Origin: CAWCAL01 sp963695075
GTDB taxonomy: Bacteria; Actinomycetota; Acidimicrobiia; Acidimicrobiales; CAWCAL01
Direction of reading: 5' to 3'
DNA: 64,000 nt
NCBI GenBank assembly: GCA_963695075.1
Contig: CAVOFR010000005.1
Span: 124,001-188,000 of the forward strand
Shown piece after piece: positions 30,738 through 41,781 of this stretch (its first letter is position 1; every line of letters begins with the position of its first letter). Made by a program: the position numbers and the translations under genes. The notes under the pieces are model-generated. The model was not told the DNA's origin, ran no database searches, and saw only the letters and a list, made by a program, of their open reading frames with translations.

Positions 30738-33142
30738 TACGGGGAGGGGGGGAGGCGGGAGGGGATGCGGACGGCTTCGCCGCTGGCGAGCTTGATCACG
30801 TCGGCGCCGATCCGTACGGGCGTGGCCGTTCCCGACTCCTGTCGCACCGTGCACCCGTCCGGGTCCAGATCGACCCGCAGGATGGCATCGTGGCGGTGGA
30901 GCGAGAACGACAGTGCCTCCCACTCGGCGGGTAGGCGGGGTCGGAACTGGATGGCCTCGAACGAGTCGGACATCCCGGCGAAGCCGTGCACCAGTCCGGC
31001 CCACACGCCGCCGGCCGAGGCGACGTGCACCCCGTCGATCGTGTTGCCGTGCGTGTCGGTCAGATCCAGGAACAGGGCACGACGGAAGTAGTCGAGCGCC
31101 AGGTCCTGGTGACCGACCTCGGCGGCGACGATGCTCTGGACACAGGCGGACAGTGACGAGTCCCGCGTCGTGATCGTGTCGTAGTAGTCGAAGTTCCGGC
31201 GCTTCTGGGCTCGGTCGAAGTGCTGGCCCCGCAGGTGCATCGCCAGGACGACATCGGCCTGCTTGAGGACTTGATGGCGGTAGATCACCAGCGGGTGGTA
31301 GGAGAGCAGCAGGGGGTAGTTGTCCGACGGCGTGGCCTCGAAGTCCCACGGCTCCCGTTCGAGGAAGTTGGCGTCCTGGGGATGGATTCCCAGCGTCTCG
31401 TCGAAGGGGATGTACATCGCATCGGCGGCCCGGGTCCAGGCGGCGGTCTCGTGGTCTTCCAATCCCGTGCGGCGGCAGAGCGCTGCGTACGCCTCTGGAT
31501 TCGTCTCGGCCAGTTCGTTCACCGTGCGACAGGCGAATCGAAGATTGAACCGAGCCATGACGTTCGTGTAGAAGTTGTCGTTGACCACCGTGGTGTACTC
31601 GTCCGGTCCGGTCACCCCCTGGATGTGGAACCGCTCGGCGCTGTTGGTGGCGTAGAAGCCGAGGTCCTCCCAGAGTCGTGCGGTCTCGACCAGGATCTCG
31701 GCCCCCTCGTCGGCCAGGAACTCCCAGTCGTCCGTGGCGATGACGTAGCGCTCGAGGGCGTAGGCGATCGCCGCGTTGATGTGATACTGGGCGGTTCCCG
31801 CCGCGTAGTAGGCCGAGGCCTCCTCGCCGTTGATGGTCCGCCACGGGTACAGCGCGCCGCTCTGGCTGAGCTCCTGCGCGCGCTGCCGCGCCGCACCGAG
31901 CATCCGCCACCGGAAGCGCAGGAGCTTTCGGGCCACGTCGGGATTGGTGTAGGCCAGGAACGGGATGATGTAGACCTCGGTGTCCCAGAAGTAGTGCCCG
32001 TCGTAGCCCGCTCCGGTGAGCGCCTTGGCCGCGATGCCCTGTTCCTGCGTTCTCGCCGAGGCCTGAGCCACGTGGAAGAGGTTCCAGCGCAGCGCCTGCT
32101 GGTCCCGGTCGTTGCCCGTGAGCTCGACATCGACCCGATCCCAGTAGTCGTCCAGCCACTCGCGCTGGCCGCCGAGCAGCGCGTCCCGGCCTTCCTTGCG
32201 GGCGCGGATGAGGGTGCGGCTGCACCGATTGGCCAGCTCTTCGGCGGGAACGCCGGTGGAGGTGTGATAGGAGATCAGCTTCGTGATGCGGATGGTGTCG
32301 CCCGGAACGCCGTTGATGGTGAACACGGTCTTGGCCAGGTCGCCGCTCGTGATCGTGGTCTGGGCCTCGTACGAGGCGGTCGTCTCGATCAGATGCTGGT
32401 ACGAGCATGCGAGCGTCATCCCGCTGTTGGTGCAGCGGTAGCCGAGGACGACCTCGCCCCCGGTGCCCGGCTCGTCCTCGTGGTGCTGGTGGCGGGACTG
32501 GAGCACGCGGGTCTCGAACGTGCGGGCCCGGCGGGGATCGCGCTTCTCGCCGAGCGCGGCGGCCGGCACGTGGTACTCGTCCTCACCATCCTGCCGGTTG
32601 AGCAGTTGCGAGGACAGGACGATCGGAGCCGGGTGGTCGAGCAGCTCCACCTCGAAGGTGATCATCGCCAGGTGGCGGTGCTGGAGGCTCACCATCCGCT
32701 CGACGTCGACCCGGATCCTCTTGCCGGCCGGCGTGCGCCAGAGCAGATTGCGTCGATAGGTGCCGGCCCGAAAATCGAGGACCCGTTCGTAGTGCTCGAG
32801 GTCGGCGGTGGTGAGGAGCAGCGGCTCGTCGTCGACGTACAGCCTCATCAGCTTGGCGTCGGGGACGTTGACGACGGTCTGACCGGTCTTGGCGAAGGCG
32901 AATGCGTCCTCGGCGTGGTGGATGGGCCAGGTCTCGTGGAAGCCGTTGAGGAAGGTGCCGTGGCTCTGCGCTTCACGACCCTCGGACGGGTTGGCCCGCA
33001 TACCCATGTACCCGTTGCCGATCGCGAACAGCGTCTCGGTGGTGCCCATGTCCCGGTTCGAGTGCTCGACCTCTATCAGCCGCCACGGATCCGCCGGGTA
33101 GCGGTGTGTGGGGAGCCCCTCGGGGGCGGGCCGGGGTGTCAC
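30737..33142 (-). CDS. GH65 family glycoside phosphorylase
   Basis: Family 65 enzymes split a glucoside such as maltose, trehalose or kojibiose with phosphate to give beta-glucose-1-phosphate. The protein is 801 residues, normal for the family. Visible parts: N-terminal beta-sandwich with FAIGNGYMGMRAN, a catalytic (alpha/alpha) barrel with GHYFWDTEVYIIPFLAYTNP, the general-acid glutamate region GVTGPDEYTTVVNDNFYTN, and a short C-terminal jelly-roll end. Start GTG 33142 overlaps the stop of the beta-phosphoglucomutase gene, which converts its product to glucose-6-phosphate. The exact disaccharide cannot be read from the sequence, and no transporter lies nearby. Confidence 0.9.
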   Translation of the reverse strand: MTPRPAPEGLPTHRYPADPWRLIEVEHSNRDMGTTETLFAIGNGYMGMRANPSEGREAQSHGTFLNGFHETWPIHHAEDAFAFAKTGQTVVNVPDAKLMRLYVDDEPLLLTTADLEHYERVLDFRAGTYRRNLLWRTPAGKRIRVDVERMVSLQHRHLAMITFEVELLDHPAPIVLSSQLLNRQDGEDEYHVPAAALGEKRDPRRARTFETRVLQSRHQHHEDEPGTGGEVVLGYRCTNSGMTLACSYQHLIETTASYEAQTTITSGDLAKTVFTINGVPGDTIRITKLISYHTSTGVPAEELANRCSRTLIRARKEGRDALLGGQREWLDDYWDRVDVELTGNDRDQQALRWNLFHVAQASARTQEQGIAAKALTGAGYDGHYFWDTEVYIIPFLAYTNPDVARKLLRFRWRMLGAARQRAQELSQSGALYPWRTINGEEASAYYAAGTAQYHINAAIAYALERYVIATDDWEFLADEGAEILVETARLWEDLGFYATNSAERFHIQGVTGPDEYTTVVNDNFYTNVMARFNLRFACRTVNELAETNPEAYAALCRRTGLEDHETAAWTRAADAMYIPFDETLGIHPQDANFLEREPWDFEATPSDNYPLLLSYHPLVIYRHQVLKQADVVLAMHLRGQHFDRAQKRRNFDYYDTITTRDSSLSACVQSIVAAEVGHQDLALDYFRRALFLDLTDTHGNTIDGVHVASAGGVWAGLVHGFAGMSDSFEAIQFRPRLPAEWEALSFSLHRHDAILRVDLDPDGCTVRQESGTATPVRIGADVIKLASGEAVRIPSRLPPSP

Positions 33143-33903
33143 CGCGTTCCCGTCGGCAGCGGAGGGTCCGAAGATGAGTCGAGTCCGGATGCCCCGTCGG
33201 CTCCGATCAGGGTCAGTCCGAGGTCGTTGGCCACGAGGTGCGCACCGGCGTCGGCCAGCGCTTCGGCGTTGCCGCCGCGATTGATGCCCAGGACGAGCCC
33301 GAACCCGCCGGCGACGCCGGCCTTGACACCTGCCACGGCGTCTTCCACCACGACGGCGTCGGCCGGAGGGGCGCCGAGAAGGTGGGAAGCGTGGAGGAAC
33401 ATCGCCGGGTCGGGCTTGCCGGCCAGCGACTCGGCGAGGGCGGTCGTGCCGTCGATCACGTGAGGGAAACGGTCCTGCATTCCGGCGGCCCGGAGGACCG
33501 CACCGGCATTCTTGGACGACGACACGATCGCCTGGGGAACGCCGGCGCGTTCCAGCAGCTCGACGACCGCCACCGTTCCGGCGTAAGGCTCGATCCCGCC
33601 TGCTGCGATGAGCTCGTTGAACAGCTCGTTCTTACGGTTCCCCATCGCCGAGACCGTGGTCTCGCCGGGGGGGTCCTCGACGTCTCCTTCGGGAAGGGTG
33701 ATTCCCCGCGACGCGAGGAACGAGCGGACGCCGTCGTAGCGGGGTTTGCCGTCGATGTGGGCCAGGTAGTCGTCGGCGGAGTAGTCGTAGGCTGCGAACA
33801 GCTCCCCCCAGGCCCGTTCGTGAACGATCGCCGTGGGGGTGACCACCCCGTCCAGATCCCAGAGAACAGCGTCGAACGACGCCCAGTGAATGCGGTGAGG
33901 CAC
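33139..33903 (-). CDS. Beta-phosphoglucomutase family HAD hydrolase
   Basis: HAD enzyme of 254 residues that most likely converts beta-glucose-1-phosphate to glucose-6-phosphate. HAD motif I is LWDLDGVVT with both aspartates; motif II is IVSSSKN; motif III is the lysine in GKPDPAMF; motif IV is VVVEDAVAG. It is the first gene of a two-gene operon with the GH65 phosphorylase that follows, a well-known pairing. GTG start at 33903; nagA diverges 59 bp away. Confidence 0.9.
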   Translation of the reverse strand: MPHRIHWASFDAVLWDLDGVVTPTAIVHERAWGELFAAYDYSADDYLAHIDGKPRYDGVRSFLASRGITLPEGDVEDPPGETTVSAMGNRKNELFNELIAAGGIEPYAGTVAVVELLERAGVPQAIVSSSKNAGAVLRAAGMQDRFPHVIDGTTALAESLAGKPDPAMFLHASHLLGAPPADAVVVEDAVAGVKAGVAGGFGLVLGINRGGNAEALADAGAHLVANDLGLTLIGADGASGLDSSSDPPLPTGTR

Positions 33904-33962
33904 CGACCGAGTGTAGAGGCGGGGTTCTCGAGCACCTCGTATGCGTTCCTAGAGTTGGGGTC

Positions 33963-35153
33963 ATGTCGCGCTCGGACCCTCTCGTGCCGTCGCCCCCGGG
34001 TCGTTGGATCCTGGCGGGTGGCGACGTCCTGATCGACGGTACCGTCGCGCCGGCCGACATCGTCGTGGACGGGGAGAAGATCGAAGCGGTCGTGCCGTCC
34101 GGGTCGGCCGATCAGCCGGGCCGGCCGGTGGACCTCTCGGGCTGCCTGGTCGTGCCCGGGTTCATCGATCTGCAGGTGAACGGTGCGGTCGGCGTCGATC
34201 TGCTGGCCTCGCCCGGTCGGGTCGACGAGGTGTCGGCCGCGCTCGCCGGGTTCGGTGTGACGGCCTACCTCCCGACCATCATCAGCGCTACCGAGTCGTC
34301 TCGGATGCGGGCACTCGACGCGCTGCGGTTCGCCTCGGCTGACCGCGGAGCCATCCCGGTCGGGGTCCACGTCGAAGGCCCGGTCCTCGCCCCGGCCCGC
34401 CGTGGCGCACACCCGAGAGAGCGCCTCGCGACGGCCACCGAGATCGTCGCCGAGCTCGACCGATGGCCCGACGGCGTCCTGATGGTGACCGTCGCACCGG
34501 AGCTCGCCGGTTCCCGAAAGCTGATCGACGAGCTGGCGAGGAGGGGGATCGTCGTCGCGGTCGGTCACACCGACGCATCGGCCGAGGACCTCCACGCTGC
34601 GGCCGAAGCCGGATGCGGGTACGTGACCCACGCGTTCAATGCGATGACCGGCATGCATCACCGGGTGCCGGGGGCGGCGATCGCCGCGCTCGTGGACGAC
34701 CGGCTCACGGTGGGATTGATCGTCGATGGCATCCACCTGCATCCGGATGTCGTTCGGCTGGCCTGGGCCGCTCTGGGTCCGGACCGGACCAGCCTGGTCA
34801 GCGACGCCACCGCAGCTCTCGGTGCCCCGGACGTCGAAGCACGGTTGGGGGATCACTCGGTGGTCGGCGACGCCGGCGCGGTACGGACCGAGGACGGGGT
34901 CCTGGCCGGGACCCGCTGCGGGCTGGATCACATGGTGCGCTCCCTGCGATCGATGACCGGGTGCTCGGTGGCCGAGGCGGTGACGACCGTCACCGAGACG
35001 CCGGCTCGCTTGTTGGGCGATCGCCGACGGGGCCGGTTGGAAGCAGGGAGGAGATCCGACCTGTTGGTCTGCGACCCCGACCTACGGGTCGAGGCGACGA
35101 TGGTCGGCGGTCGGATCCTGTGGGCCGACGACCGAGCCCGCTGGGATTCCTGA
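33963..35153 (+). CDS. nagA: N-acetylglucosamine-6-phosphate deacetylase
   Basis: Amidohydrolase that removes acetate from GlcNAc-6-phosphate in amino-sugar use or cell-wall recycling. At 396 residues it has normal length. Metal and substrate motifs are PGFIDLQVNGAVGVD, HVEGPVLAPARRGAH (metal-binding Glu), GHTDAS, THAFNAMTGMHHR, DGIHL and the catalytic aspartate in LVSDAT. It diverges from the phosphorylase operon. The nagB partner is not in the window. Confidence 0.92.
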   Translation: MSRSDPLVPSPPGRWILAGGDVLIDGTVAPADIVVDGEKIEAVVPSGSADQPGRPVDLSGCLVVPGFIDLQVNGAVGVDLLASPGRVDEVSAALAGFGVTAYLPTIISATESSRMRALDALRFASADRGAIPVGVHVEGPVLAPARRGAHPRERLATATEIVAELDRWPDGVLMVTVAPELAGSRKLIDELARRGIVVAVGHTDASAEDLHAAAEAGCGYVTHAFNAMTGMHHRVPGAAIAALVDDRLTVGLIVDGIHLHPDVVRLAWAALGPDRTSLVSDATAALGAPDVEARLGDHSVVGDAGAVRTEDGVLAGTRCGLDHMVRSLRSMTGCSVAEAVTTVTETPARLLGDRRRGRLEAGRRSDLLVCDPDLRVEATMVGGRILWADDRARWDS

Positions 35154-35191
35154 GCCTCGGCGACCGCTCGGCAGCGCGGCCCGCGGCGTCG

Positions 35192-35473
35192 TCAGTCGTC
35201 GTGGTAGCGGGGTACGTCGGTACCGATGTGGCGGGTGAAGAGCTCGAGGACCTCACCCGGTTCAGCGTGTCGGCCGGTCTCGTGCTTGGAGTAGATCGTG
35301 ACCCCGTCGACCACGACGTCGAACACGCCCTTGCTCCCGGTCTTGATGCGCAGATCGCCGATCACGTGCTGATAGTTGGTGAGCAGATCGCTGACCGCGC
35401 TCACGGCGCGGGGTGAGTAGTCTCAGGGCACGCAGTAGGTGAGTTCGATGTTGACTGGCTTCGGCAGTTCCAT
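35192..35473 (-). CDS. SelW/Rdx-family selenoprotein with in-frame TGA (CVPU)
   Basis: Small thioredoxin-like redox protein of the Rdx family (SelW/SelT/SelH), 93 residues if TGA 35423-35425 is read as selenocysteine. The frame from ATG 35473 gives an N-terminus ending IELTYCVP, then TGA, then DYSPRAVSAVSDLLT. Thus TGA falls exactly on the second redox residue of the family's CxxC/CxxU motif. The downstream part (KTGSKGVFDVVVDG, TGRHAEPGEV) is the typical Rdx C-terminal half. The part after the TGA alone would be a 70-residue fragment lacking the active site. A hairpin suited to a bacterial SECIS element lies directly after the TGA. The Sec machinery (selA, selB, selC, selD) is not in the window. 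A TGC-to-TGA error or mutation is the alternative. Confidence 0.75.
35395..35425 (-). promoter_or_regulatory. Candidate bacterial SECIS element
   Basis: On the minus strand the TGA (35425-35423) is followed by 11 bases, then CCGCGC (35411-35406), loop CGTGA (35405-35401), GCGCGG (35400-35395). The stem is perfect. The apical loop begins 17 bases after the TGA and has G as its second base, which fits the published description of bacterial SECIS elements. A competing pairing CTCAC/GTGAG exists. Confidence 0.5.
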
Positions 35474-35560
35474 TCGCTCACGGTATCGGCCCGACCGGCC
35501 CGTCCACGCGACGAGCGCGGTACTCTCGCCGGGTCACCGCTCGACCAAGGGGATCCGGCC

Positions 35561-37519
<1,959 letters not shown>

Positions 37520-37552
37520 GTCCGACCACCGAGCGGGACGAGATACGGGCGC

Positions 37553-38047
37553 ATGGCCGGTTGGGAAGAATGGGAGAACTGGTGTTGGAGTGACGGGCCG
37601 GTCGAGCCCGGACCAGCGGTCGTGTTCGACGTGGACGGAGTCCTGTCGGACGCGTCGACCCGCCAGCACTACCTCGAGTACCCCCGCCGCGACTGGGAGG
37701 CCTTCTTCCACGCGTGCGGAGACGACGCTCTCATCGCCGAGGTGGCCCGTCTGCTCGAGGTGATCGACGGCGATCATCGGATCGTCCTTCTGACGGCCAG
37801 GCCGTTGCGAGTCCGACCTCAGACGTTGGCCTGGCTCGAGCGCTACGGGCTGCGGTGGGATCTGCTCATCATGCGGGAGCGCTCCGACTGGATGGCATCG
37901 GCCCTGTTCAAGGAGCGGTCGGTCGAGGAGCTCCGCGACTACGGCTTCGATCTTCGGTTGGCCTTCGAGGACGATCGCCGGAATGTGACGATGTTCCATC
38001 GCCAGGGTGTTCCCTGCGTGTACATCCACAGCGGCTACTACGACTGA
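37553..38047 (+). CDS. HAD-type phosphatase, polynucleotide kinase 3'-phosphatase-like
   Basis: Protein of 164 residues with HAD motif I (VVFDVDGVLSDAS, both aspartates), motif II threonine in VLLTARP and an acidic motif IV in LAFEDDRRN. The arrangement matches small phosphatases related to the phosphatase half of polynucleotide kinases. The substrate is unknown. It starts 33 bp after acsA in the same direction and has a Trp-rich N-terminus. It could equally be a nucleotidase. Confidence 0.7.
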   Translation: MAGWEEWENWCWSDGPVEPGPAVVFDVDGVLSDASTRQHYLEYPRRDWEAFFHACGDDALIAEVARLLEVIDGDHRIVLLTARPLRVRPQTLAWLERYGLRWDLLIMRERSDWMASALFKERSVEELRDYGFDLRLAFEDDRRNVTMFHRQGVPCVYIHSGYYD

Positions 38048-38147
38048 GGCGAGCCCACGGCTCCCTAAACCCCACCCCGGTTCGGTCGATGGCTCACGAA
38101 ACCGCTCGGCAGGAATCGTGCACTCGACCAACGACGATCATCTTTCG

Positions 38148-40055
38148 ATGACCTCCATCCTCTTCGCGCTCGCCGTGTTGGCGATATCCGTGGCGGGTGT
38201 CATGGGCAACGCGGCCCGTGCCGCGACCGACGAGCTCGACCCGGACGACACATCGACGGTGACCGAGCGCTCCCTCTCGGTGGACCTTCCCGTGACCGGT
38301 GACCTCACCGTGTCCACGGTCGGAGCCGCGGGGGGCGAGGCGCTCGTGATCTCTGGCCCCGATGCTCCCACGATCGCCATCGAGGATGGGTCGGGAGCCC
38401 TGGTGGCGGTCCACGAGACCACGGGCCGACTGGTGGGTCTCGCAATGGTTCCCCCGGACCTGTCGCCCGAAGTCCGGACGATAGCGGTCTCGGTCGATAC
38501 GACGGCGCTCGCCATGGTCGGACTGAGTCCGGGATTGACATCCGCGGACTCCCGGGTGATGGCGGCCAACTGGGCGGTCGCGACCGGCACCTCCGGGTAC
38601 GAGCATCTGATCGAAGCCGTGGAGTCGGCCGTGCGGTTGAACTTCGATCTCGCGGCACCACCTCGGGATGTCGCGGTGGCAGTGGCCGCAACGGTCGATA
38701 CGACACTCGCGATTCTGGCCGACGCCGCTGTCCCGGTCGACTTGTCGCCCTGCGAGACAGCGGTCACCGAGGACACCCCGAACCCGGGACCGGACGTCTG
38801 TGTGCGTCAGCGGAGCGAGCACGACGTCATGACGGAGAACGGGCAGCCTCGTTGGGGTCTCCTGGTCCCGGCCGGTCCGGCTGGGGCGGCGCGCTCGTTG
38901 TGCTCGCTCGTCCCGCCCGCGACCACACCGGTGATGCTCGATGATCCGGTGCGCGATCTCCAGCTGGAGAAGCACCTCGAGCGACTGGTCGGCATCGGCA
39001 AGCCGGACGAGCTGGCCGGTGGATCCGCGGTCGAGAGCCTGAGCGGGACCACCGAGGCCGCCGTCTGGCCCGTCGTGCTCGGACCGGCCTGTCCCGACGA
39101 CCTCGTCCTCGTCGCGGCCGGAGAGGCCCTCGGTCTCCAGGTGCTGGCCGATGAAGCCCAGCTCTTCACCATCCTCACCCGGCATGCCACCGAGATCGGG
39201 CCCTACCTGGGCGGGCTGCTCCAGGGCGAGGATCCGGTCGGCACCATCCTCGAGGCCCCGACGGGTGCACGGGAAGTGGTCGGTCGCCTCGAATCCGATC
39301 CCGAGCTGGACGACATCAACAACGCACAGCCGGCCGATGTCGCGGCGCGCAACCGGTCGATCGTCGCGGCGAGCGTGAAGATGCTGGAAACCGACAGCAT
39401 TCGCGCGGCAGTCGGGCTTCGACTCGATGCCGACACGGCCGACCCGCTGGTGGAGGTCGGGTGTGGGGCCTGCACCGCGGCCACATTCGAACCGCTCGGC
39501 ATGGACGGGCTGCGGAGCATGCTCGAGCGGATCGCCGCCTCGGTGTCCACGCCGATGCTGTTCGTCGAGGACTACGCCACCCGCGGCGTGTTCGAGATCG
39601 ACTCGGGGTCGCCCGACACCACGACCCCGATCGAGACGACCACGACGGCCGCCCCGCCGGTGACCACGGCGCCTCCGGCCACGACGCCCCCGCCGACCGA
39701 TCCGCCCGGGCCCCACCCGTCGCCCCCACCGTTCACCGGACCGCCGGTCACGATCATCACGCGCGTCAGCTTCTCGTTGTCCTATCCCACGATGGACGAT
39801 TCGGGATCTCCCGTGTCCATCTCGTTCAGTGTCCGGAACACCGGAACGGCTGCGGTGACGCTCACACCCTCCGACTTCTGGCTGGAAGCGAACGGAGCGA
39901 ACCGGAACGCTCCTACCGGAGCCAGTTTCGAGACGATGTCGCTCAGTCCGGGTGAGGAGAAGCCGGGCTCGCTCGATTTCGGTCCCCCGGCGGGGTCGAC
40001 CCCCGACACCTTCGGCGTGACAACGGCGAAGCTGTCGCTGGAGATCCCGCTGTGA
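38148..40055 (+). CDS. Secreted protein with Thr/Pro linker and C-terminal beta domain
   Basis: Not recognised as a named family. The N-terminus is a signal peptide (ILFALAVLAISVAGVMG, likely cut near NAARA). A large extracellular part of about 480 residues follows, then a TTTAAPPVTTAPPATTPPP linker and a C-terminal beta-sandwich-like domain (SISFSVRNTGTAAVTLTPSD) resembling telokin-like DUF4352 domains. Four cysteines in the first half may form disulfides. ATG 38148 places the signal peptide best. It overlaps the diguanylate cyclase gene downstream by 4 bp (GTGA), so it may be an extracellular sensor partner; that is inference. Confidence 0.6.
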   Translation: MTSILFALAVLAISVAGVMGNAARAATDELDPDDTSTVTERSLSVDLPVTGDLTVSTVGAAGGEALVISGPDAPTIAIEDGSGALVAVHETTGRLVGLAMVPPDLSPEVRTIAVSVDTTALAMVGLSPGLTSADSRVMAANWAVATGTSGYEHLIEAVESAVRLNFDLAAPPRDVAVAVAATVDTTLAILADAAVPVDLSPCETAVTEDTPNPGPDVCVRQRSEHDVMTENGQPRWGLLVPAGPAGAARSLCSLVPPATTPVMLDDPVRDLQLEKHLERLVGIGKPDELAGGSAVESLSGTTEAAVWPVVLGPACPDDLVLVAAGEALGLQVLADEAQLFTILTRHATEIGPYLGGLLQGEDPVGTILEAPTGAREVVGRLESDPELDDINNAQPADVAARNRSIVAASVKMLETDSIRAAVGLRLDADTADPLVEVGCGACTAATFEPLGMDGLRSMLERIAASVSTPMLFVEDYATRGVFEIDSGSPDTTTPIETTTTAAPPVTTAPPATTPPPTDPPGPHPSPPPFTGPPVTIITRVSFSLSYPTMDDSGSPVSISFSVRNTGTAAVTLTPSDFWLEANGANRNAPTGASFETMSLSPGEEKPGSLDFGPPAGSTPDTFGVTTAKLSLEIPL

Positions 40056-41746
40056 GCACCTGGCCGGCTTGCGTCGTCGGGGTGGTCGCCACCCTCCTGT
40101 TGGTCTGGGCGGCCACTTCGGTCGGAGGGCGTGCCGGCTCGGCCGTCCGCCTCCTGGCTGTCGCTGCCTTCGTCCGACTCGCGGGCGCAGTCGTGGCCTG
40201 GGTCGATCCGGAATCGGTTGACGCACAGCTGGAGACAGCGGTGCTGACCGTGTCGCTCGTACTCGTCGGTCTGGCGACGCTGGTACTGGTGGATCGTTCG
40301 GCCCGCGCCGAGTTCGTCCAGTCGGTCCTGGCCGCGGCGCTCGTCGGGGTCGGAGCGGGAATCGCCGGCTACTACGACATGGACCTCATCCCGGGTGTGG
40401 CCGCCGAGTCCGCGGCTGGCTCGTCCTGGGAGATCGCGATCGCCTGGTTCGCTCTCGGGTTCCTCGTCGGAGCGTCGTTCGTGTTCATGCTCGACGCGAC
40501 GCGGGGAGGTCCGACGTCACGGCTGTTCTCGGTCCACCTCGTCGTCGTTCTGGCCCTGGCGATGCTGTGTCCGTGGCTGTTCAGCTGTAGTGAGCTCTGG
40601 TGGGCCCTGGCCTTCATGATCGCCGCCACGGCCTTCACGCTTCCCCGGGGCCGCGCGGCGTTCGCCGGCAGGGGCGACCACTGGGCGAGCAGGATCGTCG
40701 GGTCCGCTCTGACCTCGGTCACCGCCGTGGGGATCGGCATGGCGTTGGTCGGTACCGTCCTCTCCCTCGGTCAGGTAGAGCGATCGTCCCGCTTGGCGGT
40801 CGCAGCGGGTTTCCTCGCCGCGGCGATCGCCCTCTTCTTCTCGATCCTGCGCTCGTGGCGATCCAGGCGAGCTCTCGACCAGCAGCTGGACCGGCTGCGG
40901 CTCCATGACGGCGTGGCCGTGATCGAGCTCGACGCCGACGGAGCCGTGGTTCGAGCGACCGATCAGCTCTGGGTGATGACCGGGCAGGTCCAGCGGGAGG
41001 AGTTCACCCTGTTGTCGGTTGTCCACCCCGCCGACCGACCTGACCTCGCGACCGCGATGCTCCGCTCCCTCGAGGAGGGGCGTGAGATCCGCCGCCGGGC
41101 TCGCGCCGCTCAGTCGGCCGAGGATCGCTGGTTCGACTTTCGCATTCTGCCGAGGGTCGTATCGGGCGAGCCCAACGGACTGGTGATCTCGTTGTCCGAT
41201 GTGACCGACGAGGAGCACCGCCGGGTCCGGACCGAGGAGCACATCCGAGCGCTCGAGCACGAAGCGACGCACGATCCGCTGACCGGGCTCGCCAACCGGC
41301 CTCACCTGGTTCGGCATCTCGACGCGCTGATGGCGGAAGGTCAGGAGCCGGGCTGCAATGTCGGGATCCTCTTCGTCGATGTCGACGATTTCAAGGCGGT
41401 CAACAACGGGTACGGGCACGACGGCGGCGACGCGGTGTTGATCGAGATCGGTCGCCGGCTGCAGCTGGCGGCTCGAGCCGAAGACCTCGTGGCTCGGCTC
41501 GGTGGTGATGAGTTCGTCGTCGTGGCCGAGCAGGTGTCACCCGGCGACGCCCGAGCGATCGGGCGCCGGATTCTTGCGGAGATGGAGAGCCCGTTCGGGG
41601 TGCCGGGTGGCCACGTGGCCGTGACCGTCAGCGTCGGGATGGCGATCACGAACGGTTCGATCGAGGATCCGGCGGACCTCCTACGCTCGGCCGACCGTGC
41701 GATGTTCGATGCGAAGGCCGAAGGAAAGAACCGGTTCTCGTCCTGA
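40052..41746 (+). CDS. Membrane diguanylate cyclase with PAS and GGDEF domains
   Basis: Makes the second messenger c-di-GMP from two GTP. 564 residues: seven or eight N-terminal membrane helices (residues 1-270), a PAS-like domain (about 280-390, RLHDGVAVIELDADG), then a GGDEF domain with DPLTGLANR, VDDFKAVNNGYGHDGGD and the active-site RLGGDEF. An RxxD inhibitory site (RAED) sits five residues before GGDEF. GTG 40052 overlaps the gene before it. The convergent downstream gene is yajQ, whose family binds c-di-GMP in other bacteria. Confidence 0.92.
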   Translation: MSTWPACVVGVVATLLLVWAATSVGGRAGSAVRLLAVAAFVRLAGAVVAWVDPESVDAQLETAVLTVSLVLVGLATLVLVDRSARAEFVQSVLAAALVGVGAGIAGYYDMDLIPGVAAESAAGSSWEIAIAWFALGFLVGASFVFMLDATRGGPTSRLFSVHLVVVLALAMLCPWLFSCSELWWALAFMIAATAFTLPRGRAAFAGRGDHWASRIVGSALTSVTAVGIGMALVGTVLSLGQVERSSRLAVAAGFLAAAIALFFSILRSWRSRRALDQQLDRLRLHDGVAVIELDADGAVVRATDQLWVMTGQVQREEFTLLSVVHPADRPDLATAMLRSLEEGREIRRRARAAQSAEDRWFDFRILPRVVSGEPNGLVISLSDVTDEEHRRVRTEEHIRALEHEATHDPLTGLANRPHLVRHLDALMAEGQEPGCNVGILFVDVDDFKAVNNGYGHDGGDAVLIEIGRRLQLAARAEDLVARLGGDEFVVVAEQVSPGDARAIGRRILAEMESPFGVPGGHVAVTVSVGMAITNGSIEDPADLLRSADRAMFDAKAEGKNRFSS

Positions 41747-41767
41747 GGTGTCGGCGCGGTCGACACC
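41747..41767. terminator. Hairpin between convergent cyclase and yajQ genes
   Basis: GGTGTCG (41747-41753), 7-base loop, CGACACC (41761-41767). It begins immediately after the cyclase stop codon and ends 15 bp before the yajQ stop. There is no long T-run. The convergent position supports a shared terminator. Confidence 0.55.
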
Positions 41768-41781
41768 GACGCGTTGTTGCC

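Noticed and set aside
35192..35404. A separate 70-residue gene starting at GTG 35404
   Set aside because: It would begin after the active site of the Rdx family; the upstream part aligns with the family in the same frame across the TGA, so a longer selenoprotein is the better model.
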